Positions 1 through 10,627 of a stretch of 64,000 bases of DNA are shown here, one piece after another. Below the pieces are notes generated by a model. That model did not search any database, was not told the DNA's origin, and saw only the letters and a program-made list of their open reading frames with translations. Source of the DNA: Laccaria trichodermophora (lineage: Eukaryota > Basidiomycota > Agaricomycetes > Agaricales > Hydnangiaceae); the NCBI GenBank assembly GCA_018417955.1, contig JACTVC010000032.1, positions 248,001 to 312,000 on the forward strand, in the 5' to 3' direction. Each line of letters begins with the position of its first letter. Position 1 is the stretch's first letter. The position numbers and the translations under genes were made by a program.

Positions 1-1436
1 AGCAGCCATAGAGACGTTCCACTCATCATCATCCGCATCCTCTTCCTGTTTAGTGAGCAAGAGCAGAAGGACGGGGACAATCTCAGGAAGAGCAATCTTG
101 GCAAAGTATCGTGATTCCGTCTCCGGTGTCTCACCGTATTCTTGAGCCTGGGATCGAGGTTAATCAGGATTCACTTCGCATCCAAGATGGAACGAACCTC
201 CTGAGCCTCGATGGCCAAGTCAACCTCCTCCTCGCAAACTGTCGACCAGAACTCAACAGCCTGGAGGGCAACTCGCTCATCGGCGTGCTTCATCCCAACA
301 ACAGTCAACTGGAAGAGATGTTACTTGAGAACAACGATTGAAGGATAGGGAACGTACGCCGAACAGTGCTTGCTCCATGTACAAAGCCATCTTATCGTAG
401 TAGAGACCCATGATTCGGACGAGGCACTCAAAGGAAGCAACCTGAACTGCCACCGACTGATTTTGTGTGGCCTCACAAACAACTTGCATGATGTAGTTCC
501 TCTCACCCTAAAGAAAAAATATGAGGATTGGTAGATAGAGAGTTAACCAGTATCTTACCTCTCTCTCAAAGTTCTCGCGGATAAACTCAAGCGAGTTGTA
601 CAATGCATGAATCGCGGCTAACTGAACCTCTGGTGAAGGCTCTTCTTTGCGTGCTCCATGAATGACGGCCGTGAGTATCTCATTGGAACGAAGGCTCAAA
701 ATCTCCGGTTTCTGATAGATAATCAATGAATTGGATAACATCTTTGAGAAATGACTCGAAAGCCTTACAATGGCCTCGCAAATAAAACCGATGGTTTGCA
801 GTGTTGCGATCTTGAGGTTTGCGTTTGGCTGAGTATTCACAAAACCGAGGAGAATTTCAATGAGATCGGGCCATTGTCCTTCGGGGAGCTCTACAGCAGC
901 AATAGCAGCGACGACTTGAGATGCGAAGTTACCAGCCTTCTGCTGTGCGGAGCCGAGAGTGATAAGGGCATCCTGTTTGATCTTGGCCTTGGTATCGGTG
1001 TTAAGAGAAAGCCACCTATGAGTAAACTCAGACTGCCGTGCGCTTTCCTAGAGATCGTTGGACAAGTCAGAAAAAAAAATGTTCTGAAAGGAAAAGGAGG
1101 GCGTCTTACCCGAGCGGAGAGGGCGTTCTTCAAAGCGAGACCTGCAGCGTTACGCACGTGTAGGGGTGTATTCTCGTTCACAAGAACAGATGAGAGCATC
1201 AGCATGTATTCAGGCTACATTGATCGAAGGGGAGTCAGCGGTGTAGGGGGGGGTTGTAGGGCATGCGCACATAGCTGTCTCGAGCGGCTGTCTCGAGTTT
1301 TTGAGTGGCATCTTGACGCGTATTGGCATCTTTGGGGCAAGAACAGGAGAAATTGAGAGGAGTCCAGGTGAGAACGCGCAAAAAGGAGCAGCATACCGGC
1401 AGAGAGGGTATTTGCGAGAAGGTCCGTAGCGTTCAT
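1..1436 (-). CDS. KAP95: Importin subunit beta-1 (karyopherin beta), N-terminal part
   Basis: Nuclear import receptor that binds importin alpha or cargo and docks at the nuclear pore. The minus-strand reading starts at the ATG at 1436 ([13 protein letters not shown]) and continues after an intron with [20 protein letters not shown], the typical first HEAT repeat of this family. Later exons give [20 protein letters not shown] text near 1150, a stretch near 840-510 with TIGFICEAI and [20 protein letters not shown], and an acidic piece near the window edge ([13 protein letters not shown]) that matches the conserved acidic loop region. Several short introns interrupt it. Only roughly the first 350-400 of about 860 residues are present; the rest lies left of position 1. 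It is divergent to LSM7 with about 250 bp between start codons. Family identity is read from motif order and is secure; exact exon limits are not. Confidence 0.9.
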
Positions 1437-1687
1437 TGTTCAGAAGACTGTGCCTCCTGACGAATTACTGGATTAAATGTAGGCAGGTAAACGGATGTCT
1501 ATGTGTTTTCTGTGCGATATCCGCGTGGTGAGGGGAAGAGAACTCTGAATTGTGTTAACTTTGAAGGAAGGGCGTGATGCTTTGGCGGCAAAGGGCAAGA
1601 GGACGACAACAGAACTGAAATTTAATTTTCACAACACATACAACTTCAACTCATTCCTTTCTCTTTTACGTCTATAAATCTCAAATC

Positions 1688-2231
1688 ATGGCAGATCGGG
1701 TCCGTGTTCTGCTTTTCTTTCACTCCCTTTTCACTTCAACTGATTCTTTAGGGTCGCGGTATAGCTCGAGGTGGTAGGGGAGGTCCTGGTGCCATCAGAG
1801 GCCGCTCAACCGGTCCGCAGGGATCCCAGCCACCCATAGATAAGCCAAAACGAGAGGCTATCCTCGACCTCTCGAAGTACGTGAACGAGAAAATTAGAGT
1901 CAAGTTCACTGGCGGAAGAGAAGGTCCGTAACAAAGTCCCAATCTGATTGTGTGGGTGCTAACCTCTCTACAGTTACCGGTATTCTGAAAGGATACGACC
2001 AACTACTTAACCTTGTGCTTGATGAAGTAGAGGAGGAAGCTTCTGGCAAGTCGCTCTCTATTATCTTATCAATGATGTGCGTTTCCCTAACGAAAACTTT
2101 ACAATTGGATAGAAACAAGCCCGAAACCTCGTCAATTGGGTCTCGTTGTACTACGAGGTCCAACAATAACAATCCTGAGCCCTGTCGACGGGTCAGAGGA
2201 AATTGCCAATCCCTTCTTGGCGCAAGAATAA
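1688..2231 (+). CDS. LSM7: U6 snRNA-associated Sm-like protein LSm7
   Basis: Subunit of the heptameric Lsm rings: Lsm2-8 binds the U6 snRNA 3' end in the nucleus and Lsm1-7 promotes mRNA decapping in the cytoplasm. Exons read as 1688-1699, 1752-1923, 1974-2045 and 2113-2231. The product begins MADR followed by an RG-rich stretch, then the Sm1 motif (ILDLSKYVNEKIRVKFTGGR, then VTGILKGYDQLLNLVLDE) and Sm2 (LGLVVLRGPTITILSPVDG), ending IANPFLAQE. Length, about 125 residues, suits LSm7. The first two introns use a GTCCGT donor and the third a GC donor (GCAAGT). The assignment to LSm7 rather than another Lsm rests on the pattern QLGLVVLRG and on the extension before Sm1. Confidence 0.9.
2046..2112 (+). 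other. GC-AG intron in LSM7
   Basis: The reading frame is restored only if the exon ends GCTTCTG at 2045, the intron begins GCAAGT and ends TAG at 2112. This gives EEEAS-ETSPKPRQLGLVV across the junction. The donor G|GCAAGT is the strong consensus expected for a GC-AG intron handled by the major spliceosome. No nearby GT donor gives the same frame. Confidence 0.75.
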
Positions 2232-2706
2232 AGGCGAATTGAGGAACTCTTGTTCTTGCCCTTCTATCCCCACGGTCAACTTGTGAATTTGATGATGATG
2301 GTTGTATGATAATATCCCCCTGACGCTTATAATTAGTTGTTCCAACTTTGTTCCATTGAGCGAGCAGTGCTATGGTCTATAATGGTACTGCGTTGGCTCC
2401 GACACCGATTACATGAAATCCAAATGATGAAGCAAAGCGGACGAGTATGTGGGCGGTGGTCAGTCTACTAATAATGCTGTGATATAGTGTATCGAAGATG
2501 TGAGACGACAAGATCTATCCGTTATGACTTTTTCCGTCTCCGTCCTTTGACGACGGAGTACCACACGACAGTTACTCTGACGGGCGTCAAGTATATGCGA
2601 TCCCAGGTTTTATGCACAGATTTCCGTATGGGATGTGTAGAGTAGCCGCACCACCATCGAGGCAGCGTCTGCACGTCGGTGGTAGCGCAGCAACAATTGG
2701 TTCTCG
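2232..2706. other. Intergenic, convergent 3' ends
   Basis: Stretch between the LSM7 stop and the stop of the Cid1-type gene on the opposite strand. It should hold both 3' UTRs. No gene, repeat or structured RNA was recognised. Confidence 0.5.
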
Positions 2707-5700
2707 TTAAATCTCTGCCGGAACTTCTGTTTTTTCAATGCGGACTTCATAGCCAGGAGTTGTTAACTGGGGCATATGTTCCACAAATGCAACATTATCG
2801 TTGAGTGCAGAGAAGGTCGTGGGGAATCCCAAATCACCGTCATCTTTTTGTTTCAGTGGAACAGCGGTTGGCGGCGGAGACGGCGAGTGGGGTGACGGAG
2901 ATCTTGAAATGGAAGTTGAATATCCCGCAGACGACGGCGTCGGAGAGCTGCCATTGGAATTGGAAGCAGACGGTTGCGGCGAAACCGCATTGGGCGTGGG
3001 GAGCCCTTTCTCAAGTATAGAGTCGGGTGCCAAGGATGGTGAAGGGGACCGGGAGCGAGACCCAACCGGATGAGTCACCGATATCAGGGGTGAACTATTC
3101 TGCAGGGGCTGCGGCGAAAATTTGGCGGCATGTGGGGGAGGGGTACGAGCCGTAACAGTGGCAATTGAATGAGAATGCGAATGTGATGGAGAACAAGAGG
3201 TGGGCGTTGGCGTACCCGGGCCTGTTGATGATTGGCCAGCAGAGGTCAGACCAACTGAAACGCGAGGATTTGTTGACGACAAAGCTGGCGGCAAGTTAGA
3301 GGGAAATATGTCGTGAGGAACCTGACCAGTACGGTGAGGATGATGGGATTGATAATGTGACAGGAAAGACGAATGTGATCCAGGACTCGGGTATAGAACA
3401 GTAGGACGAGGCGATCGGGTAGTAGCAGTTTGATAATATACATTCGAAGGATCGTTAAAGTGAGATTCCATGGGAGATTCAGGTGATGGCGGAAGAGGAG
3501 TGGCAGCAGCTAACGGTGTGTGCACTGTCCAATTTGGGTTTTTCAAAGTTCGAGGGAGTCCCGATATTGAACGCCTTGCATATTCAGAATGTGATGAGGA
3601 TGGAATAAAATCTTGTGGGCCTCGGAAAAGAGGAGGAGGGGATGCTTGAGCCTTGTCAGTGAATCTTGGGCGGGGTCGGTTGGAAACCAACGATCTTGAA
3701 GATGAGCCCACGGGCGAATTTTCACCATTCCCTTGCGGTCGCACGGTATCGTGAGTGTACCAGGAAGGCCTGCGCATTGGCGCCGCATTTCCCGCAAACC
3801 CTTCTGTGTAAGACCTCACTGATGTGATATCGTCTGATTCAGCAGCGTCCGAACGATCTTCGTCAGTGAAAACCTCGCTGTTACTTTCCGAAGAATTGTA
3901 TGCTGCCTCACTCTCTTTCCTCTCCCTGGCCCCTGTAGAAGACGTGGCGATTTCCAGTCCCTTGCCCAACTGACTTTCAAACAACGTGTGATCCACTGAG
4001 GGCGCCTCAGGTGGAGGCGGACTCGTCCATTTTCCTCGCTTAGGAGCCATATGCTCTGGCGGAGGGCGCTGCGAGACTTGTTGGACAGCAAGTCTTGGTC
4101 CAGGTTGAAAAAACTGTGCGGGTGGTGAAAATCTTTCTGCGACTGTCGCACCCTTAGGTCGGGATTGGTTCCCGACGGTGTACGGCGTTTGAGGAGGAAG
4201 GTTAGGGGGTGGCCTTGGAGATGAGTAGGAAGGCGCAGACACAAGATCTTCGTCTTTTCGCTCCTCACAAAGCTCAGCTAGAGCAATAATAGCTCTCTCC
4301 GGACGAGCAGCAAGCACTCTTGATGCTCGCATGAATTCGCCGCGTATCTGGTGGATGACTGATTGGCACCATCATAATAGTGCGAGAGATTATAAACCAC
4401 ACCGTGTAAAGACCATCCTTCGTGACACATCGCGACACGTTATAGTCCGTCTCGAAAGGATCCTAACAAAAACAGATATGTGAAACCATCTTGAATCGTT
4501 AACAAGTGTCCTACCTCGATACAGAGACGGTTTCTTTCTCGAGCATCGTTATATCGGCTTGCAGAAAGCTGGAAGCACCTTAGTATGTGTTCTCATCTAC
4601 GGGTAGAGAACAATTGACATACATCGTTTTGCCACCCCTTGAACTCCTTTTTCAGTAGTCCTGCTCGTATTGAAGCAACTCCAGTGTTGTACGAAAAGTC
4701 CCGTGAATAATATCGGAAAAAGTCAATTAACCTAAGTTGGTACTGTTCAGTTTCCCATTGTGGAACAGGAAGACGGATTACGCACAGCTCAGCCACAGTT
4801 TCAGTGTTCTCAGAATGCCATCGTTGTCGAAGCAACTCGATATCATCGAAGAACCTGTTGAGGAGTAAACGTCGATATCATGTGAAGCAGTACAAGAACA
4901 CGAACCATGTGTTATACCCATTCAGATGGGTGTCCTCCTTGAACATAATAAGACGGGGAACGAAAAGAGCAAAGGGACACATACTTTCGTAATTGGACGT
5001 AATGGCGGCATTTGTTGTAAATTAGGTAGAACAGGAGGATTCTTGACATGAACCAGAAAATATATTACAAGGAGAACGTAGCCGTATGATGAAAGAGTCC
5101 CTTTATAAGGGGAGTTGATTTTCCTTCAGTTACATCATGAGAAGTACGTCCAATGTAGCGTTGACGACAGTAAGCTTACCTTCTCTTACTCCATACTTTG
5201 ACTACAGAAGAAAGTCAAGCGTTCGATCAGCAACCATACCCGCGAACGGTCGCATTCAAACTTACGGAACAGGACCATGGTCCGTACACGAGTTGGATCG
5301 ACCATGGCATAGCACATGAGTAGTCGCGTATTCTCGAGCGCTAATCTGTTTTCGAAGCCAATATCACAGGCAATTCCGAGAGGTAGACCTGGAGACGGAT
5401 CGAGGGATAACTTCACGATTGGTATTCGTGCGTGAGGGAGAGGCTTGACGTGAAATTTTGTTTCTACAATACATGTGAGGAATGTGATTGAATAGAAATG
5501 CAATGGGGTTCTTACCGCGCTCTAACAAGTCTCCCAACATAGTTACGAGGTCCGTTGCAGCGAGCCTCTCCTGAGAGTCGATCAAGCAACACAAGTCCAT
5601 ATCTGGCATGGCACCTCTTCAGACATACTGGCTTGCCGAGCGCCCAAAGGACACTCACCAGAATTGCGGAGACTGAAGCCATTCGCAGTGCTGCCAAAAG

Positions 5701-5950
5701 AAAGCAGGCGGCTGTCAGGCTCTATTGTCCTGATGAGCCTCTCGAGTAGTTTGCGTACGTCCTCCTTGACTGCCATTTCCTCAGGCGTGGGCAGGAGCTG
5801 AATGACGAAATCAAAGAGACACTGCGAGAGGTCAGCAACGAAGTGTTGCTTGGAAGCATGCCGCCGCTGCTGGATGGGAGGGGATATGTGGCCGACATCG
5901 CGATATTGCTGGTGAACAGCCTGGGGACTCAGTGTCTGGGTGTATGCCAT
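2707..5950 (-). CDS. Cid1-type noncanonical poly(A)/poly(U) polymerase with long Ser/Pro-rich tail
   Basis: Template-independent nucleotidyltransferase expected to add A or U residues to RNA 3' ends. The first good ATG is at 5950 (MAYTQTLSPQ); the longer frame above it opens with GTG and is unlikely to be used. Helix text LPTPEEMAVKEDVRKLLERL leads into LLSFGSTANGFSLRNS and, after an intron, DMDLCCLIDS: the GS motif and the DxD metal-binding pair. The third catalytic Asp is in LPLGIACDIGFEN near 5370. The PAP-associated region includes NTGVASIRAGLLKKEFKGW near 4650. From about 4332 to 2707 a single exon encodes some 540 residues rich in Ser, Pro and Thr with no visible domain, ending TEVPAEI. 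Whether it prefers UTP or ATP cannot be told here. It converges on LSM7. Confidence 0.82.
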
Positions 5951-7683
5951 CTGGAAGGAGCAGCCAGAGAACAGTTCAGGCGTCGAGTGGCCTTTCAGCG
6001 ATATGGACTGATGAGGGCCAATAAGCGAATTGGCAACGAAACGGTCTATGGAAGCCAACTCCAGGGTCAAAACAAGATCGTCCCAAAATGGCACCTATCA
6101 CCATTTATGTATAGACAACAGTCACAACTCCTCTTATGTAGTCTTCACCACCAATAACGTGCTTTACCGCTCATACTACACTTGTCTAACACGTAAATCT
6201 CCACTGTTCATTCCCTGACCAGCCCGGTGCAGCATGCACCAGCGGTATCGGACGGACCCGTTGGGCGTGACGGAAGATGACACGGCAAGTGTATGGATCA
6301 GGGTGATGGAGATAGTATGGACCGGTACTTAGTGCATACACGATGTCGACAAAGGTCCATCAATTGAAGCCACGTTTGACAAGGACGGCAGATTCCCTAG
6401 CCAGCCACCAACTTACTTACCAAAAGGACGTGGTTGTGATCGGCCATTGAGAGATCACAGGTTCGATTGTCGAACTAACTACGAGTCACATAGGCGTGAG
6501 CGCGGCAAGGCCCTTTTTACTCAGATCTGATGAATTGGGAGATCCTGAGGCGTTATAATTAGTGACCTGTGCTCGTGGATGCAAATGAAAACGACGTAGT
6601 GCTGCTTATTGCGGATATGTCACTTGCTGATGTTTATCGCATCCCTGGCGGGGAATTGGACGAAGGCCTTACATAGAGCATGTGCCCGAGAAATGATGGA
6701 GTGAAGATCACGGATGAAATGCTGTCGGATTTGAGTCCGCTTATAAAAGATATCTTGTAAGCAAGTTAATAAAACTTAGCTCCAGTGGCGTGCACCTGTG
6801 AGATGCTTTAGGGGATGTTATGATAACGACAAACGTTGAGCGTCGTCGAAGGAAGATAAGGACTGTCAAGATCACATGTCGTCTTGATGTACTCTCTGCA
6901 TACCACATCTTCAATTTGAGTTTCAACCCAACTTGAACAAGTTGGAGTGACTTACTGCGTAAGTATGCCCCACCGACGACATGGACAGTAGAACGGACCT
7001 CAAATGTTACGAATCTGACATACCCTCAAAAGATCACCAGTTACTTTCTATCCCTTCAGCAACCGTTTCCTTTCCAGAGCCTCGGCTCATCGTAGGCTAG
7101 GAAGAAAAGGCCCCTGTTGTACCGGTACCGGTGTTACCAGCGCGTTTAATATACCCATCCCAACCGCCTAAAGAGTCTGTCCACTTTTGATTCTTTGACC
7201 GGCAAGATGTACCAGTCTCCCTCTTGGGCCTATACATGTCTAAGGCTAGATGGTGACGATGGTGACGGCCGGGAGTTAACTTTTGACGGCAGTGTGGACG
7301 GCTGGAAGATGATACATATGGTCATTGATGATCATGGGGATGGTCACCAATCTATGAAGGGTTCTGGGGCAGTGGAGCGGGGTCGTCAGGCCGTTGGCGT
7401 GCTTTGAGCAGAAGAAATGCTTGCTATGTGGCAGAGGCCGATATTACCTAGCCGTGTTCACATTCATAATCGTTTTTACTTTTCCCTTTGGAGTTGCGTG
7501 CTTTCAAGTTTCCAGAGTCGGCGCTCGGTGTGTCAGTGTGTAAGCCGGAATTTTGGTTTGTTTGTCTTGTATGGAAGGATTCAAACATTTCCGACTTCAA
7601 CAAGTCCTCTTCGTTTTCTGCTGGGCAGCAGACTGGAGGCGTTCAGTCAAGCCCCTCCTAATCATTCTATTTCATTCTTCTAC
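5951..7683. other. Gene-poor intergenic region
   Basis: About 1.7 kb between the Cid1-type gene and PAN3, which diverge. Open frames here are short and lack family similarity. A pair of short inverted repeats sits at 6436-6475 without tRNA geometry. The region should contain both promoters; no specific site was recognised. Confidence 0.5.
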
Positions 7684-10438
7684 ATGGCTTACTTTTCAAA
7701 GCCACAGTCTGCCGCGGTCAAGATTGTAAAGCCCACTAATGATGATGAGCCAGTGAAGCAGCCTCAGCCGCGCAAAGGTCGGGATCGAATTGCCTTGTCT
7801 TTGTGGGCCCTCTTTGATTGGCTAATCTTGCGTGCGCTTTAGATTCTGTACAGCGGCAATGTAGAAATGTTGTGATCTATGGGTTGGTCCATGTTTTCTT
7901 GATCCGAGCAAACGGAATCAAAGTACTTATCGTTGGATCTAAGGAGTTGTAAATATCAACATAAAGGTTGCGCTTATTACCATCCCCCGGTGGGTACGCT
8001 TCATAGTCTCGGTTAGGCTATGTATTCAGTCACATCTACGCGCAGCCGCCAGATGCACGTCCTGCGACTCCACAAGGGTATGTTGCATCTCAGCAACATA
8101 CTAGTTGTTTAATGCCATTACAGACCTCGAGCGGACTCTCCTATTACGGGCACACTAATCGCTCAGGCGGTCAATGCACCTGTATTCGTGCCCAAAGCTA
8201 CTGTTACCATCCCAGCTGTGCCGACGCCGCCACCCACGACGGTCCCCCATGAAATCGCCGCTACATCGTAAGCGAGGTCATTTTATGTATTTTCTTGGCT
8301 GATTTTTGTGTGTTTAGATCTGCACCTCAATCTCCCGCTGCCCACACAGAGGAGTATCGCCAAGACTATCCAAGTCATGAATCTTATGACAACTATGACT
8401 ACCAGCAGGGAGAGGCGGCTATGGTTGAAGGTGTATCCGAACAGATGGATCAGGTAAGTTCTGGCCAGTTATGGATGAAGCTTTTGCCTCCATCTGTCTT
8501 AGATGGATATGCAATACTATGACGAGCAAGCATATCAACACTACCAGCCTGAGTACGACCAAAATGCTCTGGATGCCGCTTATTATACAGCTCCGCCTGT
8601 GTTTATCCGTCAACCGGTGAGAAGTTCTCGTGAAGAGCACACCTAACTACTTATACTGACAATGGATACACCTAGTTAAATTATCACCTGTACACACCTA
8701 CCACGTACCCTGATTTTGCCTCGGCAGAGACCAACACCCATTTCGTTCCTCCTTCTTCGGAACTTCGACAATTATTGCAGGTCCGGAGTGAAACTATCCA
8801 TAGCATAGCCCCAGCAGGTGGGTTCCGGCATTTTAATATCCATGTTGTCGAATTTGTCAACGGCAAACAATCCAGGCCTGAAGCTTCCTGAAGAGCTGCA
8901 AGGTTATCATACCCTAGTACCTCTTGAACCCTCAGGGACTGGTGTGGAGCGGAGAAAATTTGGTAATTGGTATTCGACTGTATACCGAGCTATCCGGTCC
9001 TCAGATGGCTTGCCGTATGCCCTTCGACGTATTGAGAGTGTGTGCTTTCGGTTATTGTCACTTGAGCTATCCTCATCCATTTCAGATTTCCGTCTAACGC
9101 GCCAGTCTGCCTTTGCTCCGATCGAGGTATGGTCAAGCCTCCGACATCCGGGGATCATTTCAGTCCGGGAAGCGTTCACAACCCGTTCTTTCGATGATAA
9201 CTGTATGCCTCGGAGTGTCTCCCAAAAACCCAATCTCATCATTATGCATCAGCTCTCGTTGTGGTGTACGCATACCACCCCAACAGCCAAACGCTCTTCG
9301 ACGCCCATTTGAAACCGAAGCCGCCGACTTATCAGTCAAGGTACCAGCATGGGCGGCAACAGCTGCTGCTCCAGGCACAGTCTACGGTGATCGCGGAACG
9401 CACTATTTGGTCTTACATTGTCCAGATCGCTTGTGCTGTCAAGAAAGTCCATGATCTCGGTCAAGCTGTCAGGATGATTGATGTCTCGAAGGTTTTGGTG
9501 ACAGGACAAAATCGGTGAGACTTGTCCCCTTTTGTTGGCCTGCCAAGTCCAGGCTTACCCCACGTAAGCATCCGCATAAGCTCATGCGGGATCGTGGATG
9601 TTTTGATGCATGACACGGTTCCGGATATGACGATTCTACAGCAGGAAGACCTCACTATGTTCGGCCGACTGGTGTTCGCACTGTGCTGTAACAACGTCTC
9701 AGCGGCTACCTCGGCGCATTTTCAAAAGAGCCTGGAGTTGATTGGGCGGTTATACAGCGCTGACGTGAAAAATGTTGCACTGTTTTTGATTAGCAAGGGC
9801 GGTCCACATAGGGTAACGTTTTTCTGGTTCTGAGTGGGAAGGTTGCGGCTAATGGAGTTGTGTGTGCAGAACATTGACCAGTTGCTTGATATGATCCGTG
9901 GTAAGGTTATACAGGAACAAGAAGAGGCGCTGAACGCGACGGACCGCTTGGAGCATGAGCTTCAGAGCGAGTTGGAAAATGCGCGTCTTGTCCGGCTCTT
10001 GTGCAAATTTGGCTTTATCAACGAGCGCCCTGAGTAAGTGATAATGTATGTATCTGATCTCTACCAGTCTTATTCTTTCTTGCCCGTAGGTTTGCACGGG
10101 AGCCGCGCTGGGCTGAAACTGGAGACCGTTACATTATCAAGCTGTTCCGGGATTACGTCTTCCACCAGATGGACGAGCAGGGCAACCCAGTATTGAATAT
10201 GTCTCATGTTCTAACATGCTTGAACAAGCTCGACGCTGGGACGGATGAGAGGATTATGCTTGTAGCTCGCGATGAGCAGAATTGTCTGGTGGTGAGCTAC
10301 AAGGAGATCAAGGCCTGCATCGAGGGGGCGTTCACGTGAGTCTGACAGGAGGATTGTTCGTGCTATTGCTAATGTTACAACTGTAGGGATTTGGCTCGAG
10401 CGACGACGGCAGCCCAGGCGATGGCGAGCAAGCGATAG
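7684..10438 (+). CDS. PAN3: PAN2-PAN3 deadenylation complex subunit PAN3
   Basis: Pseudokinase regulatory subunit that recruits the PAN2 nuclease to poly(A) and begins mRNA deadenylation. Exon 1 (7684-7777, MAYFSKPQS) joins exon 2 at 7843 to give [11 protein letters not shown], and exon 3 at 7944 continues [15 protein letters not shown]. Together these form the N-terminal CCCH zinc finger (C-x8-C-x6-C-x3-H). A low-complexity linker follows, then the pseudokinase from about 8880 ([57 protein letters not shown]), a coiled coil near 9900-9990 and the C-terminal knob ([52 protein letters not shown]). It ends AMASKR with TAG at 10436. At least nine introns are implied. The complete domain order makes the call firm. 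Confidence 0.93.
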
Positions 10439-10558
10439 GTGTGTGCGTGAAGAGATGATAGCTCAAAAAAATGTAGAATCAGAAAAAGACTCGGAAAAAC
10501 AACTTTGATTTTTGAAGTAAGCGTGACGACAGCAGAAGTGTCGTCATTGGAGGATCAC

Positions 10559-10566
10559 TGACGTCA
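10559..10566. promoter_or_regulatory. CRE palindrome TGACGTCA upstream of ISH1
   Basis: A perfect 8-bp CRE lies 62 bp before the ISH1-like ATG. CREs are bound by Atf1-type bZIP factors. In fission yeast, ish1 induction by stress depends on the Spc1 MAP kinase-Atf1 route, so the position is meaningful. Binding here is inferred. Confidence 0.5.
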
Positions 10567-10627
10567 CGATTCTACTCACTCTCTTAAATGAAACGCGACA
10601 CGTTTTACGCACTGACATCTTGTTCTA

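Noticed and set aside
5951..6094. Upstream extension of the Cid1-type gene
   Set aside because: It opens with GTG and has no conserved text; the ATG at 5950 is preferred.
6436..6475. Two adjacent short inverted repeats (GTGATC/GATCAC and GTTCGA/TCGAAC) with a tRNA T-arm-like look
   Set aside because: Loop sizes (about 11 and 3) and the absence of acceptor and D stems do not fit a tRNA; probably chance or an old relic.
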